The notes below the pieces were generated by a model, which was not told the origin of the DNA, made no database searches, and was given only the letters and a program-made list of their open reading frames with translations. DNA of 27,715 nt from an uncultured Ruminococcus sp. GTDB lineage: Bacteria > Bacillota > Clostridia > Oscillospirales > Ruminococcaceae. The stretch lies in assembly GCA_900550695.1 (NCBI GenBank), contig URTF01000026.1, positions 1-27,715 on the forward strand, given 5' to 3'. Below are positions 1-6,670 of the stretch, piece by piece; the stretch's first letter is position 1, and the number at the start of each line of letters is the position of its first letter. Made by a program: the position numbers and the translations under genes.

Positions 1-92
1 GCATACACCACACAGCAGAGCAGGGAAGACCCGAGCCGTTATTTCCGTACTTTCCCACTGTCCCGCAACGCAAATCGTTTATGAAATAAACG
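1..92 (+). other. Window-edge segment, possible 3' end of a plus-strand gene
   Basis: All three plus-strand frames stay open from the window edge: the first to a TGA at 82-84, the third to a TAA at 87-89, and the second runs on into the hairpin. The frame therefore cannot be chosen. A strong hairpin with a T-rich tail starts at 93, which would fit the end of a plus-strand transcript. No product can be named. Confidence 0.2.
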
Positions 93-140
93 AACAAGCC
101 TGTTTTCAAGTGAACCCTTTGAAAACAGGCTTGTTTTATT
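93..140. terminator. Long hairpin terminator, probably bidirectional
   Basis: A 17-bp perfect stem (AACAAGCCTGTTTTCAA at 93-109 with its complement at 119-135) encloses a 9-nt loop and is followed on the plus strand by TTATT. On the minus strand it is followed by CGTTTATTT. It could end a plus-strand gene entering from the left and purB transcripts coming from the right. Confidence 0.7.
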
Positions 141-155
141 AACGTATTTTGTGTG

Positions 156-184
156 CCGAAAATCGCTTCACGATTCGGTTTTTT
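156..184 (+). terminator. Second small terminator-like hairpin
   Basis: CCGAAAATCG and CGATTCGG pair with one bulged A around a short loop, and six T residues follow at 179-184. It lies about 20 bases past the first hairpin and may be a back-up terminator in the plus direction. Confidence 0.5.
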
Positions 185-204
185 ACCGCAAATTTTCGGA
201 AAAA

Positions 205-232
205 ATAATTCCGAATTCCGCATTCCGAATTA
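205..232 (-). repeat. Heptad array A at the purB stop codon
   Basis: Read on the minus strand the array has four 7-bp units: TAATTCG, then GAATGCG, GAATTCG and a closing GAATTAT. The first TAA is the stop codon of purB. It has the same design as the arrays at 2755, 19757, 22486, 22765, 25367 and 27594: a start unit, internal units of the KAATKCG type and a closing KAATTAT. Confidence 0.8.
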
Positions 233-1663
233 AACAGTAAGTTCAGCCTTTTCACCCATAATGTCCTTGTTTGCGTCAAGGATAGGCTTGATAAGTCCGT
301 TTACGAACTCCTCGGTCTGCTGTGCGCTTCTGCCAGTGAAATGTTCAGGCTGGAGAATAGCCTCAATTTCTTCTCTCGAAGTCTTGAAATCAGGGTCAGC
401 GAGAATTCTCTCGATAAGGTCATTTTCAAGTCCGAATTCCTTGACCTGCTTGCCTGCCTCCATTGCGTAGGTGCGGATCTTTTCGTGAAGAGCCTGTCTG
501 TCGCCGCCTCTCTTTACAGCGTCCATCATAATGTTCTCGGAAGCCATAAACGGAAGCTCCTTCATAATTCTTGCACGAATGACCTTTGGATATACAACGA
601 TTCCCGAAGTCACATTGATAAGGATATTGAGGATAGCATCGATAGCAAGGAAGCCTTCCGCAACGGAAATTCTCTTGTTAGCCGAGTCGTCAAGCGTTCT
701 CTCGAACCACTGTGTGCCTGCGGTGAATGCAGGGTTGAGCGAGTCGATCATAACGTAACGTGCAAGAGCAGTGATACGCTCACAGCGCATAGGATTTCTC
801 TTGTAAGGCATTGCGGACGAGCCGATCTGGTTCTTCTCAAACGGTTCTTCCATTTCCTTGAAGTTCTGGAGGATACGCATATCGTTTGCGAACTTCATTG
901 CCGACTGTGCGATACCGCTGAGTGTCGCAACGATCTGTGAATCTATCTTTCTCGAATAGGTCTGACCCGATACGGGAACTACCTTGTCGAAGCCCATTTC
1001 TTCTGCGATAAGCTCTTCAAGCTTCTTTACCTTGTCCGTATCGCCCTCGAAAAGCTCCATAAACGAAGCCTGAGTTCCCGTTGTACCCTTTGAGCCGAGG
1101 AGCGCAAGGTTCTCAATTCTATAGTCGATCTCGTTGAGATCCATAAGAAGCTCATTCATCCAAAGTGTAGCACGCTTGCCGACAGTTGTGAGCTGTGCAG
1201 GCTGGAGATGAGTGTAAGCAAGGCAAGGCATATCCTTGTATTCCATAGCGAATTCGGAAAGCTGACCGAGAACGTTGATAAGCTTTCTCTTTACAACTTT
1301 GAGTGCATCACGCATAATGATGATGTCGGTGTTGTCGCCAACGTAGCAGGAAGTAGCACCGAGATGAATGATGCCCTTTGCCTTCGGACAAGCAAGACCA
1401 TAAGTGTAAACGTGAGCCATAACATCGTGACGAACGAGCTTTTCTCTCTCAGCGGCAACAGCATAATCAATGTTGTCAACGTTTGCTTCAAGTTCGTCCA
1501 CCTGTTCCTGAGTAACGGGAAGACCGAGCTTCATTTCAGCCCTTGCAAGAGCGACCCAAAGCTTTCTCCAGGTGGTGAATTTTTTATCTGCGGAGAAGAT
1601 ATACTGCATTTCCTTGCTCGCATATCGGGTGCAGAAAGGGGATTCATAGCTATCAAAAGACAT
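230..1663 (-). CDS. purB: Adenylosuccinate lyase
   Basis: This is PurB, the cytoplasmic enzyme of purine synthesis that releases fumarate from SAICAR and from adenylosuccinate. The protein (477 residues) shows the fumarase/aspartase superfamily signature GSSAMPYKRNP at about residues 281-291, the TSCYVGDNTD segment near 105 and the conserved YTHLQPAQLTT near 150, all intact. Length matches the family. The ATG at 1663 is preferred because AGGAG lies 9 nt upstream; an in-frame TTG three codons earlier sits too close to that site. It is monocistronic on the minus strand with its own promoter (TTGCAA, 17-nt spacer, TATAAT). Its stop codon is formed by the first unit of a heptad repeat array. Confidence 0.96.
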   Translation of the reverse strand: MSFDSYESPFCTRYASKEMQYIFSADKKFTTWRKLWVALARAEMKLGLPVTQEQVDELEANVDNIDYAVAAEREKLVRHDVMAHVYTYGLACPKAKGIIHLGATSCYVGDNTDIIIMRDALKVVKRKLINVLGQLSEFAMEYKDMPCLAYTHLQPAQLTTVGKRATLWMNELLMDLNEIDYRIENLALLGSKGTTGTQASFMELFEGDTDKVKKLEELIAEEMGFDKVVPVSGQTYSRKIDSQIVATLSGIAQSAMKFANDMRILQNFKEMEEPFEKNQIGSSAMPYKRNPMRCERITALARYVMIDSLNPAFTAGTQWFERTLDDSANKRISVAEGFLAIDAILNILINVTSGIVVYPKVIRARIMKELPFMASENIMMDAVKRGGDRQALHEKIRTYAMEAGKQVKEFGLENDLIERILADPDFKTSREEIEAILQPEHFTGRSAQQTEEFVNGLIKPILDANKDIMGEKAELTV

Positions 1664-1708
1664 CAAAAACAACTCCTAATTCATAATATAAACGAAAATC
1701 ATATTTCA

Positions 1709-1746
1709 ATTATACCATACTAAAGCGCATATTGCAAGCGGTTTAG
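1709..1746 (-). promoter_or_regulatory. purB promoter with overlapping palindrome
   Basis: On the minus strand there is a TTGCAA -35 box (1732-1737), a 17-nt spacer and a perfect TATAAT -10 box (1709-1714). An imperfect palindrome, CTAAAGCGC (1720-1728) with GCGGTTTAG (1738-1746), is centred on the -35 box with one mismatch per arm. This is a plausible operator for a purine-responsive repressor, but I cannot match it to a known PurR box. Confidence 0.7.
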
Positions 1747-1767
1747 CGCATTTGCCCGAGAAAAAGC

Positions 1768-1796
1768 TTGAATTTTCCGTGAACCTGTGATACAAT
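1768..1796 (+). promoter_or_regulatory. Promoter of the TfoX-N/nitroreductase pair
   Basis: TTGAAT (1768-1773), a 17-nt spacer and TACAAT (1791-1796) lie just upstream of the GTG start at 1829. It is divergent from the purB promoter. Confidence 0.65.
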
Positions 1797-1828
1797 ACAA
1801 ATAAACAATAAAAAAGGGGGAGTATGCA

Positions 1829-2173
1829 GTGCCGTCACGGAAAGAATTTCTCGAATATGTCCTCGAACAGCTCTCAAACCTCGAAAATATCACCTATAAA
1901 CAGATGATGGGGGAGTATATCATCTATTATAAAGGAAAGATAACCGCTTATGTCTGCGATGACCGCCTGCTGATAAAACCGACCAAAAACGCAGAAAAAC
2001 TTATGCCGAACGCACCGCACGAACCGCCGTATGACGGCGCAAAGGATATGATACTGTGCGAAGAAGTTGACGATAAAGCTTTCCTGCAAAAGCTTTTTGA
2101 TGAAATTTATCCAGAACTTCCCGAGCCAAAGAAAAGGAGAGTAAAAAATGACAGCAATAGAAATTATCAATAA
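1829..2173 (+). CDS. TfoX N-terminal domain protein
   Basis: A 114-residue protein resembling the stand-alone TfoX/Sxy N-terminal domain: an N-terminal helix, then the MMGEYIIYYKGKITAYVCDD strand region (about 25-44), the KPT segment and a short acidic helix. Such single-domain proteins are common in Firmicutes and their role is unknown; they should not be equated with the competence regulator TfoX. The GTG start is chosen because GGGGGAG precedes it by 6 nt, while a nearby ATG at 1824 is out of frame. The 3' end overlaps the following nitroreductase gene by 26 nt, so the two are translationally coupled. The last residues (RVKNDSNRNYQ) are encoded in this overlap and are probably unstructured. 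Confidence 0.75.
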   Translation: MPSRKEFLEYVLEQLSNLENITYKQMMGEYIIYYKGKITAYVCDDRLLIKPTKNAEKLMPNAPHEPPYDGAKDMILCEEVDDKAFLQKLFDEIYPELPEPKKRRVKNDSNRNYQ

Positions 2174-2675
2174 AAGACATAGCTACCGCGGAAAATTCAA
2201 GTCAACACCCGTTCCGAGAACCGACCTTATCACAATCATGAAAGCAGGACTTGCCGCACCCTCGGGCTGTAATAAGCAGACAACGAGCCTTATTGCCGTT
2301 GATGATCCCGAGGTCATGTCAAAGCTCCATGCTGTTATTGACCCGCCCGTCGGCGAAACAGCACCTGCGATGATATGTGTTCTTACAAGACGCATTTTTG
2401 CTTATCGAGATAAGTGCTATTCCGTGCAGGACTATTCCGCCGCAATAGAAAATATGCTCCTCGCCGCAGTTGAACTCGGCTACCAAAGCTGCTGGATAGA
2501 GGGTCATATTACCGATACGGACGATATCGCAGGGAAAATGGCAAAGATACTGAATGTCCCCGATGAGTATGAGCTTGTCTGCTTCCTCCCGATAGGCATA
2601 TCGGAATCCGAGCCTGTCGCTCCGAAAAAAATACCATTCGAGGAGAGAATGGCATTTAATTCAATACGTAATTAA
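2148..2675 (+). CDS. Nitroreductase family FMN-binding protein
   Basis: A 175-residue protein of the nitroreductase fold, which uses FMN and NAD(P)H to reduce a range of substrates; the substrate here is unknown. The N-terminal segment RHSYRGKF (about 9-16) carries the Arg-Ser/Arg phosphate-binding pattern of the family. APSGCNKQ (about 37-44) matches the usual APS(G/A)xNxQ motif, and the C-terminal half has the expected AAIENMLLAA and GxCWxx-like helix. It is shorter than typical members (about 200), consistent with the minimal subfamily. The start follows AAGGAGAG. It overlaps the upstream TfoX-N gene and ends just before a strong terminator. Confidence 0.85.
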   Translation: MTAIEIINKRHSYRGKFKSTPVPRTDLITIMKAGLAAPSGCNKQTTSLIAVDDPEVMSKLHAVIDPPVGETAPAMICVLTRRIFAYRDKCYSVQDYSAAIENMLLAAVELGYQSCWIEGHITDTDDIAGKMAKILNVPDEYELVCFLPIGISESEPVAPKKIPFEERMAFNSIRN

Positions 2676-2685
2676 TAGCATAAAT

Positions 2686-2730
2686 AAAAAAGGTGCTGTC
2701 ACAAAAAAACGTGACAGCACCTTTTTATAA
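2686..2730. terminator. Bidirectional terminator between nitroreductase and scfB
   Basis: AAAAAAGGTGCTGTCAC pairs perfectly with its complement at 2711-2727 around an 8-nt A-rich loop. It is flanked by A-tracts on one side and T-tracts on the other, so it should stop transcription in both directions between these convergent genes. Confidence 0.9.
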
Positions 2731-2754
2731 ATATCTATCGAAACAGCGAAGCAT

Positions 2755-2813
2755 AATTACGAATTACGCATTAGATAATTCCGCATTCCGAATTCCTAAT
2801 TCCGAATTATAAT
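2755..2813 (-). repeat. Heptad array B at the scfB stop codon
   Basis: Read on the minus strand, a first run (TAATTCG, GAATTAG, GAATTCG, GAATGCG, closing GAATTAT) starts at the scfB stop. After one base it is followed by a second run (TAATGCG, TAATTCG, closing TAATTAT). The two runs use the G-type and T-type units respectively, so two repeat families are stacked here. Confidence 0.8.
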
Positions 2814-4189
2814 TCAATGCCCTGTTCTTCCGCAGCCTTTGCAGCTTTCATCATGATAGCACATTCAAGACGCTTCTTTTCGATCTCGCAGGAGATCTTG
2901 TGTGCCTGATGAATGTCGCCGTTGTAGATGAAGTTGTTTGCGTTACAACCGCCGCTGCAGTAGAATCTTGCCCAGCACTTTTTGCAGTCTTCCTTGGAAT
3001 AGATGTGCGCACCTGCAAATTCCTTTTTCAGCTCTTCGTTGAAAGTTCCCTCGTTGATGTTGCCCATTTTCATATCTTCAACGCCGACGAACTGGTGGCA
3101 GGGGTAAATGTCGCCCTCGGGAGTGACAGCAACATATTCGTTGCCGCTGCTGCAGCCTCTTAAACGCTTGATAGCGCAAGGTCCCTGGTCAAGGTCGAGC
3201 ATAAAGTGGAAGAAGTTGAAGTGCTTGCCCTGCTTGTCGTTGATAAGAAGCATCTGTGCAAGCTTTTCATACTCGGAGAAAACTCTCGGGAGATCACTCT
3301 GCGTGATGGAGTAAGGCTCTTTCGGGTCGCTTACGCACGGCTCAACGGAGATCTGGTCGAAGCCCTCGTTGAAAAGGCTGTAAACGTCGTTCGAGAAGTC
3401 AAGATTATACTTTGTGAATGTACCTCTGACATAGTAATCCCGGTGATTTCGCTTTTCAACAAGCTCTTTGTACTTCGGCATAAAGCGGTCATAGCTGCCC
3501 GTGCCGTCGATGCGCTTTCTCATACGGTCATTGACTTCCTTTCGTCCGTCAACGGAGAGAACAACATTGCTCATTTCCTTGTTGATGAAGTCGATCTTGT
3601 CCGCATCGAGTAGCATACCGTTTGTTGTTACGGTGAAGCGGAAGTTTTTGTTGTATTCCTTTTCCTTGGAGCGGCCGTATTCAACAAGCTGCTTTACAAC
3701 GTTCCAGTTCATGAGCGGTTCGCCGCCGAAGAAGTCAACTTCAAGGTTCTCTCTTCCGACCGACTTTTCAAGCAGGAAGTCGAGCGCCTTTTTGCCCGTT
3801 TCAAGATCCATGTGCATTCTGCAGCCTGTGCCGTAGTCGCCCTGCGAAGCAAAGCAGTATTCGCAGCGGAGGTTGCAGTCCTGTTCAACAAGCAGACACA
3901 TTGCCTTTATCGGAGCGGGGACGGAATATTTAGCGAATTTCTCGTATGTATCCTCGGAGAAAAGCACTTCGTTCCTATAAAGCTCAACGACCTCCTGATA
4001 GCAGGACTCAATATCCTCGGGGGAGTAGAAGCGTGAAAGCTTTTCCTTAACTCTCTCGGGACATTTGTCCTCGAAAGGAGGCTCAACATTGTCGAGCATA
4101 TCGTAAGTGAGCTCGTCCACGAGGTGAACGCCGCCGCTGTTTACGTCGAGAACTATATTATATCCGTTAAGCTTGTATTTATGAATCAT
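2807..4189 (-). CDS. scfB: SCIFF peptide maturase, radical SAM/SPASM protein
   Basis: This enzyme installs thioether crosslinks in the SCIFF peptide encoded just upstream, using S-adenosylmethionine and iron-sulfur clusters. The 460-residue protein has an N-terminal peptide-recognition (RRE-like) region (about 1-90) and the radical SAM motif C105-x3-C109-x2-C112. GGEP follows near 155-158. A C-terminal SPASM region has cysteines near 338, 346, 364, 402, 405, 411, 415 and 434, enough for two auxiliary 4Fe-4S clusters. All family cysteines are present, so it should be active. The start has AAAGGT 9 nt upstream. It lies 123 nt after scfA, separated by a terminator hairpin, which should keep maturase levels below precursor levels. 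It ends in a heptad repeat. Confidence 0.95.
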   Translation of the reverse strand: MIHKYKLNGYNIVLDVNSGGVHLVDELTYDMLDNVEPPFEDKCPERVKEKLSRFYSPEDIESCYQEVVELYRNEVLFSEDTYEKFAKYSVPAPIKAMCLLVEQDCNLRCEYCFASQGDYGTGCRMHMDLETGKKALDFLLEKSVGRENLEVDFFGGEPLMNWNVVKQLVEYGRSKEKEYNKNFRFTVTTNGMLLDADKIDFINKEMSNVVLSVDGRKEVNDRMRKRIDGTGSYDRFMPKYKELVEKRNHRDYYVRGTFTKYNLDFSNDVYSLFNEGFDQISVEPCVSDPKEPYSITQSDLPRVFSEYEKLAQMLLINDKQGKHFNFFHFMLDLDQGPCAIKRLRGCSSGNEYVAVTPEGDIYPCHQFVGVEDMKMGNINEGTFNEELKKEFAGAHIYSKEDCKKCWARFYCSGGCNANNFIYNGDIHQAHKISCEIEKKRLECAIMMKAAKAAEEQGIEL

Positions 4190-4230
4190 AAGATCTTACC
4201 TTTCAAACAAAAAAACAGTGGGATTTTTAT

Positions 4231-4260
4231 AAAAAATAAAACCGGCGTAAGCCGGATTTA
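4231..4260 (-). terminator. Terminator/attenuator between scfA and scfB
   Basis: On the minus strand CCGGC, a TTAC tetraloop and GCCGG are followed by a long T-rich tract. The stem is short, so partial read-through into scfB is likely. This fits a design with abundant peptide and less enzyme. Confidence 0.6.
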
Positions 4261-4312
4261 TGCGAGGGCAGCAAAGTTAAGCCGCCCCGCAGCAATTCAG
4301 CCGATCACCGGA

Positions 4313-4450
4313 TCACTTTTCGCACTTCTGGTTAGCAACTGTGCAAGAAGTCTTGCAAGCAGACTGACAGGAAGCCTGGCACTTGCCGCAGCCGCCCTTT
4401 TCTGCTGTTTTCTTAAGGTTAGCCGCATTGATGGTCTTGATGTGCTTCAT
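4313..4450 (-). CDS. scfA: SCIFF ranthipeptide precursor (six cysteines in 45 residues)
   Basis: The peptide is exactly 45 residues with six cysteines (C21, C24, C28, C32, C36, C43), matching the SCIFF family that occurs almost universally in Clostridia. Residues 1-20 (MKHIKTINAANLKKTAEKGG) form the conserved leader; the rest is the core. Cys32 and Thr37, the pair reported to be crosslinked in the Clostridium thermocellum homologue, are both present. The start is the ATG at 4450, with GGAGGA 7-8 nt upstream; a longer in-frame reading from 4495 starts inside the promoter and is rejected. It has a near-consensus promoter of its own and a terminator before scfB. The modified peptide's function is unresolved; a signalling role has been proposed for related ranthipeptides. 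Confidence 0.95.
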   Translation of the reverse strand: MKHIKTINAANLKKTAEKGGCGKCQASCQSACKTSCTVANQKCEK

Positions 4451-4483
4451 AACAAAATCCTCCACTAAATAATTATTTATTAC

Positions 4484-4512
4484 ATTATAACACATATCTT
4501 TTCAAATTTCAA
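4484..4512 (-). promoter_or_regulatory. scfA promoter
   Basis: On the minus strand a TTGAAA -35 box (4507-4512), a 17-nt spacer and a perfect TATAAT -10 box (4484-4489) give a strong predicted housekeeping promoter between the membrane-protein gene and scfA. The -35 box lies only 9 nt past the stop codon of the upstream gene. Confidence 0.8.
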
Positions 4513-4520
4513 TAGGCAGT

Positions 4521-4922
4521 TTAACGAAATTTTTTCTTGGAATTTACTCCGAGCATACCTCCTGCCGCCGAACAGGCCGCTATCGTAAGTATCTTCGATA
4601 CAAAACCGCCTGCGGAAAAGCTCCCTGCAAAGATGATACCGAGCAGAAATATCACCGCAAAAGCGATGCCGCCGCAGCAAAGTCCCGAGAGCAGTCCTTT
4701 TCTCCCACGCTGCTTCGCCGCCGTAAAAGCCGCCGCAAAACAGCCTGCCGCAAGCGATATCTGCGCCATAACTGACATTATCCCGTCCGAAAGATCGACC
4801 TTTACTGCAATTTTACCAAAAACGAAAAGGCAGACCGAAAGCACACCGATGCCCGAAAGCACCGCCGTCACGACCGTTCGTATGACCTCGTACCTGTGTT
4901 TCTGCTCCGCACTTTTCCGCAT
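4521..4922 (-). CDS. TIGR04086-type small membrane protein
   Basis: A 133-residue hydrophobic protein with a short basic, cytoplasmic N-terminus (MRKSAEQKHRYE) and about four membrane segments: roughly 14-36, 47-70, 76-100 and 105-126. It ends in a basic tail (KKKFR). Its size, topology and position between yajC and the SCIFF genes match the TIGR04086 family, whose members sit at this locus across Clostridia; the function is unknown. A role in handling or exporting the SCIFF product is only a guess from position. The ATG at 4922 is chosen because GGAGGT lies 7 nt upstream; an upstream in-frame ATG at 4946 has no such site. It follows yajC by 66 nt and probably shares its promoter. Confidence 0.75.
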   Translation of the reverse strand: MRKSAEQKHRYEVIRTVVTAVLSGIGVLSVCLFVFGKIAVKVDLSDGIMSVMAQISLAAGCFAAAFTAAKQRGRKGLLSGLCCGGIAFAVIFLLGIIFAGSFSAGGFVSKILTIAACSAAGGMLGVNSKKKFR

Positions 4923-4988
4923 AAGAATGACCTCCACCCTGCGCATTATTTGTAAAATATATGCGCCAAGCGGAGATCGTATTCATAA

Positions 4989-5414
4989 TTATTCAGCCTT
5001 GTCGGACTTTTCAGCTTCCTTGTCCTTCTTTTCCTTCTTAGGCTTGAAGGATTCCTTGACAGTTTCCTCGGAAGCATCGTGAACAGTGTTGTTCTCGGAA
5101 ATCGCCCAGAGCTTTACACGGATCTTGCTGCGGTCGCCGCCTGTTTCGATAACGCAGGTGTCCTCGGTCTTGCGGACGATGATGCCGACGATGCCGCCGA
5201 TAGTCGTAACTTCGTCACCGATCTGAAGATTGTCACGGAGCTGCTTTGCTTCCTTTTCCTTTTTCTTCTGCGGTCTGATAAGGAAGAAGTAGAAAACGAC
5301 GATAAGAAGACCGAACGAGAAGAGCATTGAGATAGTGCTTGCCTTTGTGTCCATACCTGCTGCCGTTGTTGCTGCGGTTTCTGTCGCAAAAGCAATGAGT
5401 GAATTTGTAAACAT
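4989..5414 (-). CDS. yajC: Sec translocase accessory subunit YajC
   Basis: YajC is a small membrane protein associated with the SecDF-SecYEG translocase. This 141-residue copy has an extracytoplasmic N-terminal stretch (about 1-28), one membrane helix (about 29-46, SMLFSFGLLIVVFYFFLIRP), and the family-typical RPQKKKEKE motif. The conserved domain LQIGDEVTTIGGIVGIIV follows at about 63-80. A charged Lys/Glu tail of about 30 residues is longer than in Escherichia coli YajC and is common in Clostridia. GGAGGT precedes the ATG. A strong promoter lies about 75 nt upstream. It begins the minus-strand group that continues into the TIGR04086-type gene and the SCIFF block. Confidence 0.95.
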   Translation of the reverse strand: MFTNSLIAFATETAATTAAGMDTKASTISMLFSFGLLIVVFYFFLIRPQKKKEKEAKQLRDNLQIGDEVTTIGGIVGIIVRKTEDTCVIETGGDRSKIRVKLWAISENNTVHDASEETVKESFKPKKEKKDKEAEKSDKAE

Positions 5415-5490
5415 AGATCTTTAAACCTCCAAAATTGATAAGGGGACAGTTGCTTCGTCCCTGAATTCCGCTATAAATTCAATATTTACC

Positions 5491-5519
5491 ATTATAGCAT
5501 TTTTTAAACCCGATTGCAA
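5491..5519 (-). promoter_or_regulatory. yajC promoter
   Basis: On the minus strand there are TTGCAA (5514-5519), a 17-nt spacer, and TATAAT (5491-5496) with an upstream TG extension. The leader has a small hairpin, GGGAC with GTCCC (5443-5461), just before the ribosome site. Confidence 0.75.
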
Positions 5520-5536
5520 GCGTTTTAAAGAAAAAG

Positions 5537-5594
5537 TTGATAATTGATAATTGAAAATTGACAATTATCAGTTGACCGTTACAATTATCAATTG
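5537..5594. repeat. Heptad array C, facing pair
   Basis: Three units of the NAATTGA type and a closing CAATTAT run on the plus strand (5540-5569). After about 11 nt, an opposing shorter copy (5581-5594) reads CAATTGA, TAATTGT on the minus strand. It is the same closing-unit design as the other arrays but with TGA in place of KCG. The surrounding 5520-5826 has no supportable gene; a 61-codon reading frame at 5551 has no ribosome site. Confidence 0.65.
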
Positions 5595-5657
5595 CAGGCT
5601 ATACTATTTATATAGGAATATTTTCGAAGAAAATGTCCGCCGCTCGGTGTCCGAAAG

Positions 5658-5675
5658 CGGATCGCACACGATCCG
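5658..5675. other. Perfect 7-bp hairpin in the sigma-factor upstream region
   Basis: CGGATCG, loop CACA, CGATCCG. It has no T-tract on either side, so it is not a terminator. It could be a protein-binding palindrome or a structured RNA piece in the otherwise empty stretch 5595-5826. I see nothing else in that stretch. Confidence 0.4.
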
Positions 5676-5826
5676 GGGCAAACAGTGCCTTTCCTTTGAA
5701 TTGTCAACTCTTGTGTATTTTGTCATATATCATTGAAAAAGAGGGTAAAAATAGCTAAAAAGTCTTAAACGATTAAGCCAACTTTACCAAAAAATTCAAC
5801 GAAAGAGATAAAAAGCGGAATTTCAC

Positions 5827-5855
5827 TTGACAAAGTGAATTAAAATGTTTAGAAT
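5827..5855 (+). promoter_or_regulatory. Promoter of the sigma-factor gene
   Basis: A perfect TTGACA (5827-5832), 17-nt spacer and TAGAAT (5850-5855) predict a strong start near 5862, leaving a leader of about 90 nt before the TTG start codon. Confidence 0.75.
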
Positions 5856-5953
5856 TATGATAGTTAGGTGAAATATTTTTGAACTATATTTTCCTGATTC
5901 CATATTCTATTCTGATTTTATCCCAATGCAGGCTTTTCGGAGGTTGAATTGAA

Positions 5954-6541
5954 TTGATCCGCAATACTGAAGATCTCTCCGATAAAGAGCTTATAGATGT
6001 CATTCACAGTGACGGAGGACAGCAGAGCAGGGAAAGTAAGGACGCAGCTTCCGTGATAATTTCACGTTATATGAAGCTCGTGCTGAAAAGAGCGCATACC
6101 TATTCGGACAATTGCTCCGACCTTGAAGACCTCACACAGGAGGGTCTGCTCGCACTCTGCAATGCTATAGAAAGCTTCGACTGCGAAAACGGCGCAAAGT
6201 TTTCTTCCTTTGCCGATGTCTGTATCACGAACCGCATCAAAACGGCGGCTCAGACTATCGCAAAGCACAAGCAGAACGATATGACCGTTATCGCCGATGA
6301 GAACGACATCGCAGACGCAGATTCCTCACCCGAGAATATCTGCCTTGAAAAAGAAAGCGGCATAAGGATAGAAAAGATGATAAGATCGGTGCTTTCACCG
6401 CTCGAAGCAAGGGTTTTCGGGCTTTATCTTGACGGAAGAAGCTACCGTGAGATCGCAGAAATGCTCGGCATTTCGGAAAAATCGGCAGATAATGCCGTGT
6501 TCAGAATAAGAAAAAAGCTGAAAATGCTCCTCGGAAAATGA
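5954..6541 (+). CDS. SigH-like sigma-70 family factor
   Basis: A 195-residue alternative sigma factor directing RNA polymerase to a specific promoter set. Region 2 covers about 33-100, with the core-binding segment DLEDLTQEGLLALCNAIESF. Region 4 covers about 140-192, with LSPLEARVFGLYLDGRSYREIAEML, whose wording closely follows SigH (Spo0H) of endospore formers. The usual region 2.4 and -35 recognition helices are present. The start is TTG at 5954, supported by GGAGGT 9 nt upstream; this should limit translation. It has its own strong promoter. Whether it is a true SigH or a diverged paralogue needs a tree. A sporulation link is hinted at only by the lone spoVAC gene at 20006. Confidence 0.85.
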   Translation: MIRNTEDLSDKELIDVIHSDGGQQSRESKDAASVIISRYMKLVLKRAHTYSDNCSDLEDLTQEGLLALCNAIESFDCENGAKFSSFADVCITNRIKTAAQTIAKHKQNDMTVIADENDIADADSSPENICLEKESGIRIEKMIRSVLSPLEARVFGLYLDGRSYREIAEMLGISEKSADNAVFRIRKKLKMLLGK

Positions 6542-6556
6542 GAAGCTTTCATATAT

Positions 6557-6634
6557 GGCCAAGTAGCTTAAAGTTCAGAGCGTTGTTCTTTCCACAAAAG
6601 GCAAAGGTGTCGGTGCAAGTCCGTCCTCAGGTCT
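6557..6634 (+). ncRNA. Degenerate tRNA-like sequence
   Basis: The 77-nt segment has a D-arm-like stem (GCTT 6566-6569 with GAGC 6578-6581). It also has an anticodon-arm-like stem (TTGT/ACAA around a 7-nt loop) and a T-arm-like stem-loop (GTCGG, loop TGCAAGT, CCGTC, 6609-6625). The ends (GGCC and GGTC) pair partly. The acceptor stem has two mismatches, U33 is missing, T55 is G, the variable loop is long and no CCA follows. It is either a decayed tRNA gene or a structured leader of the zinc-ribbon gene downstream. Confidence 0.3.
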
Positions 6635-6670
6635 AAAATCTATTAATTTTTTTAAGCGAGGGAAATCAAA

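Noticed and set aside
5551..5736. 61-codon plus-strand open frame upstream of the sigma factor
   Set aside because: It starts inside a heptad repeat, has no ribosome site and resembles no protein.
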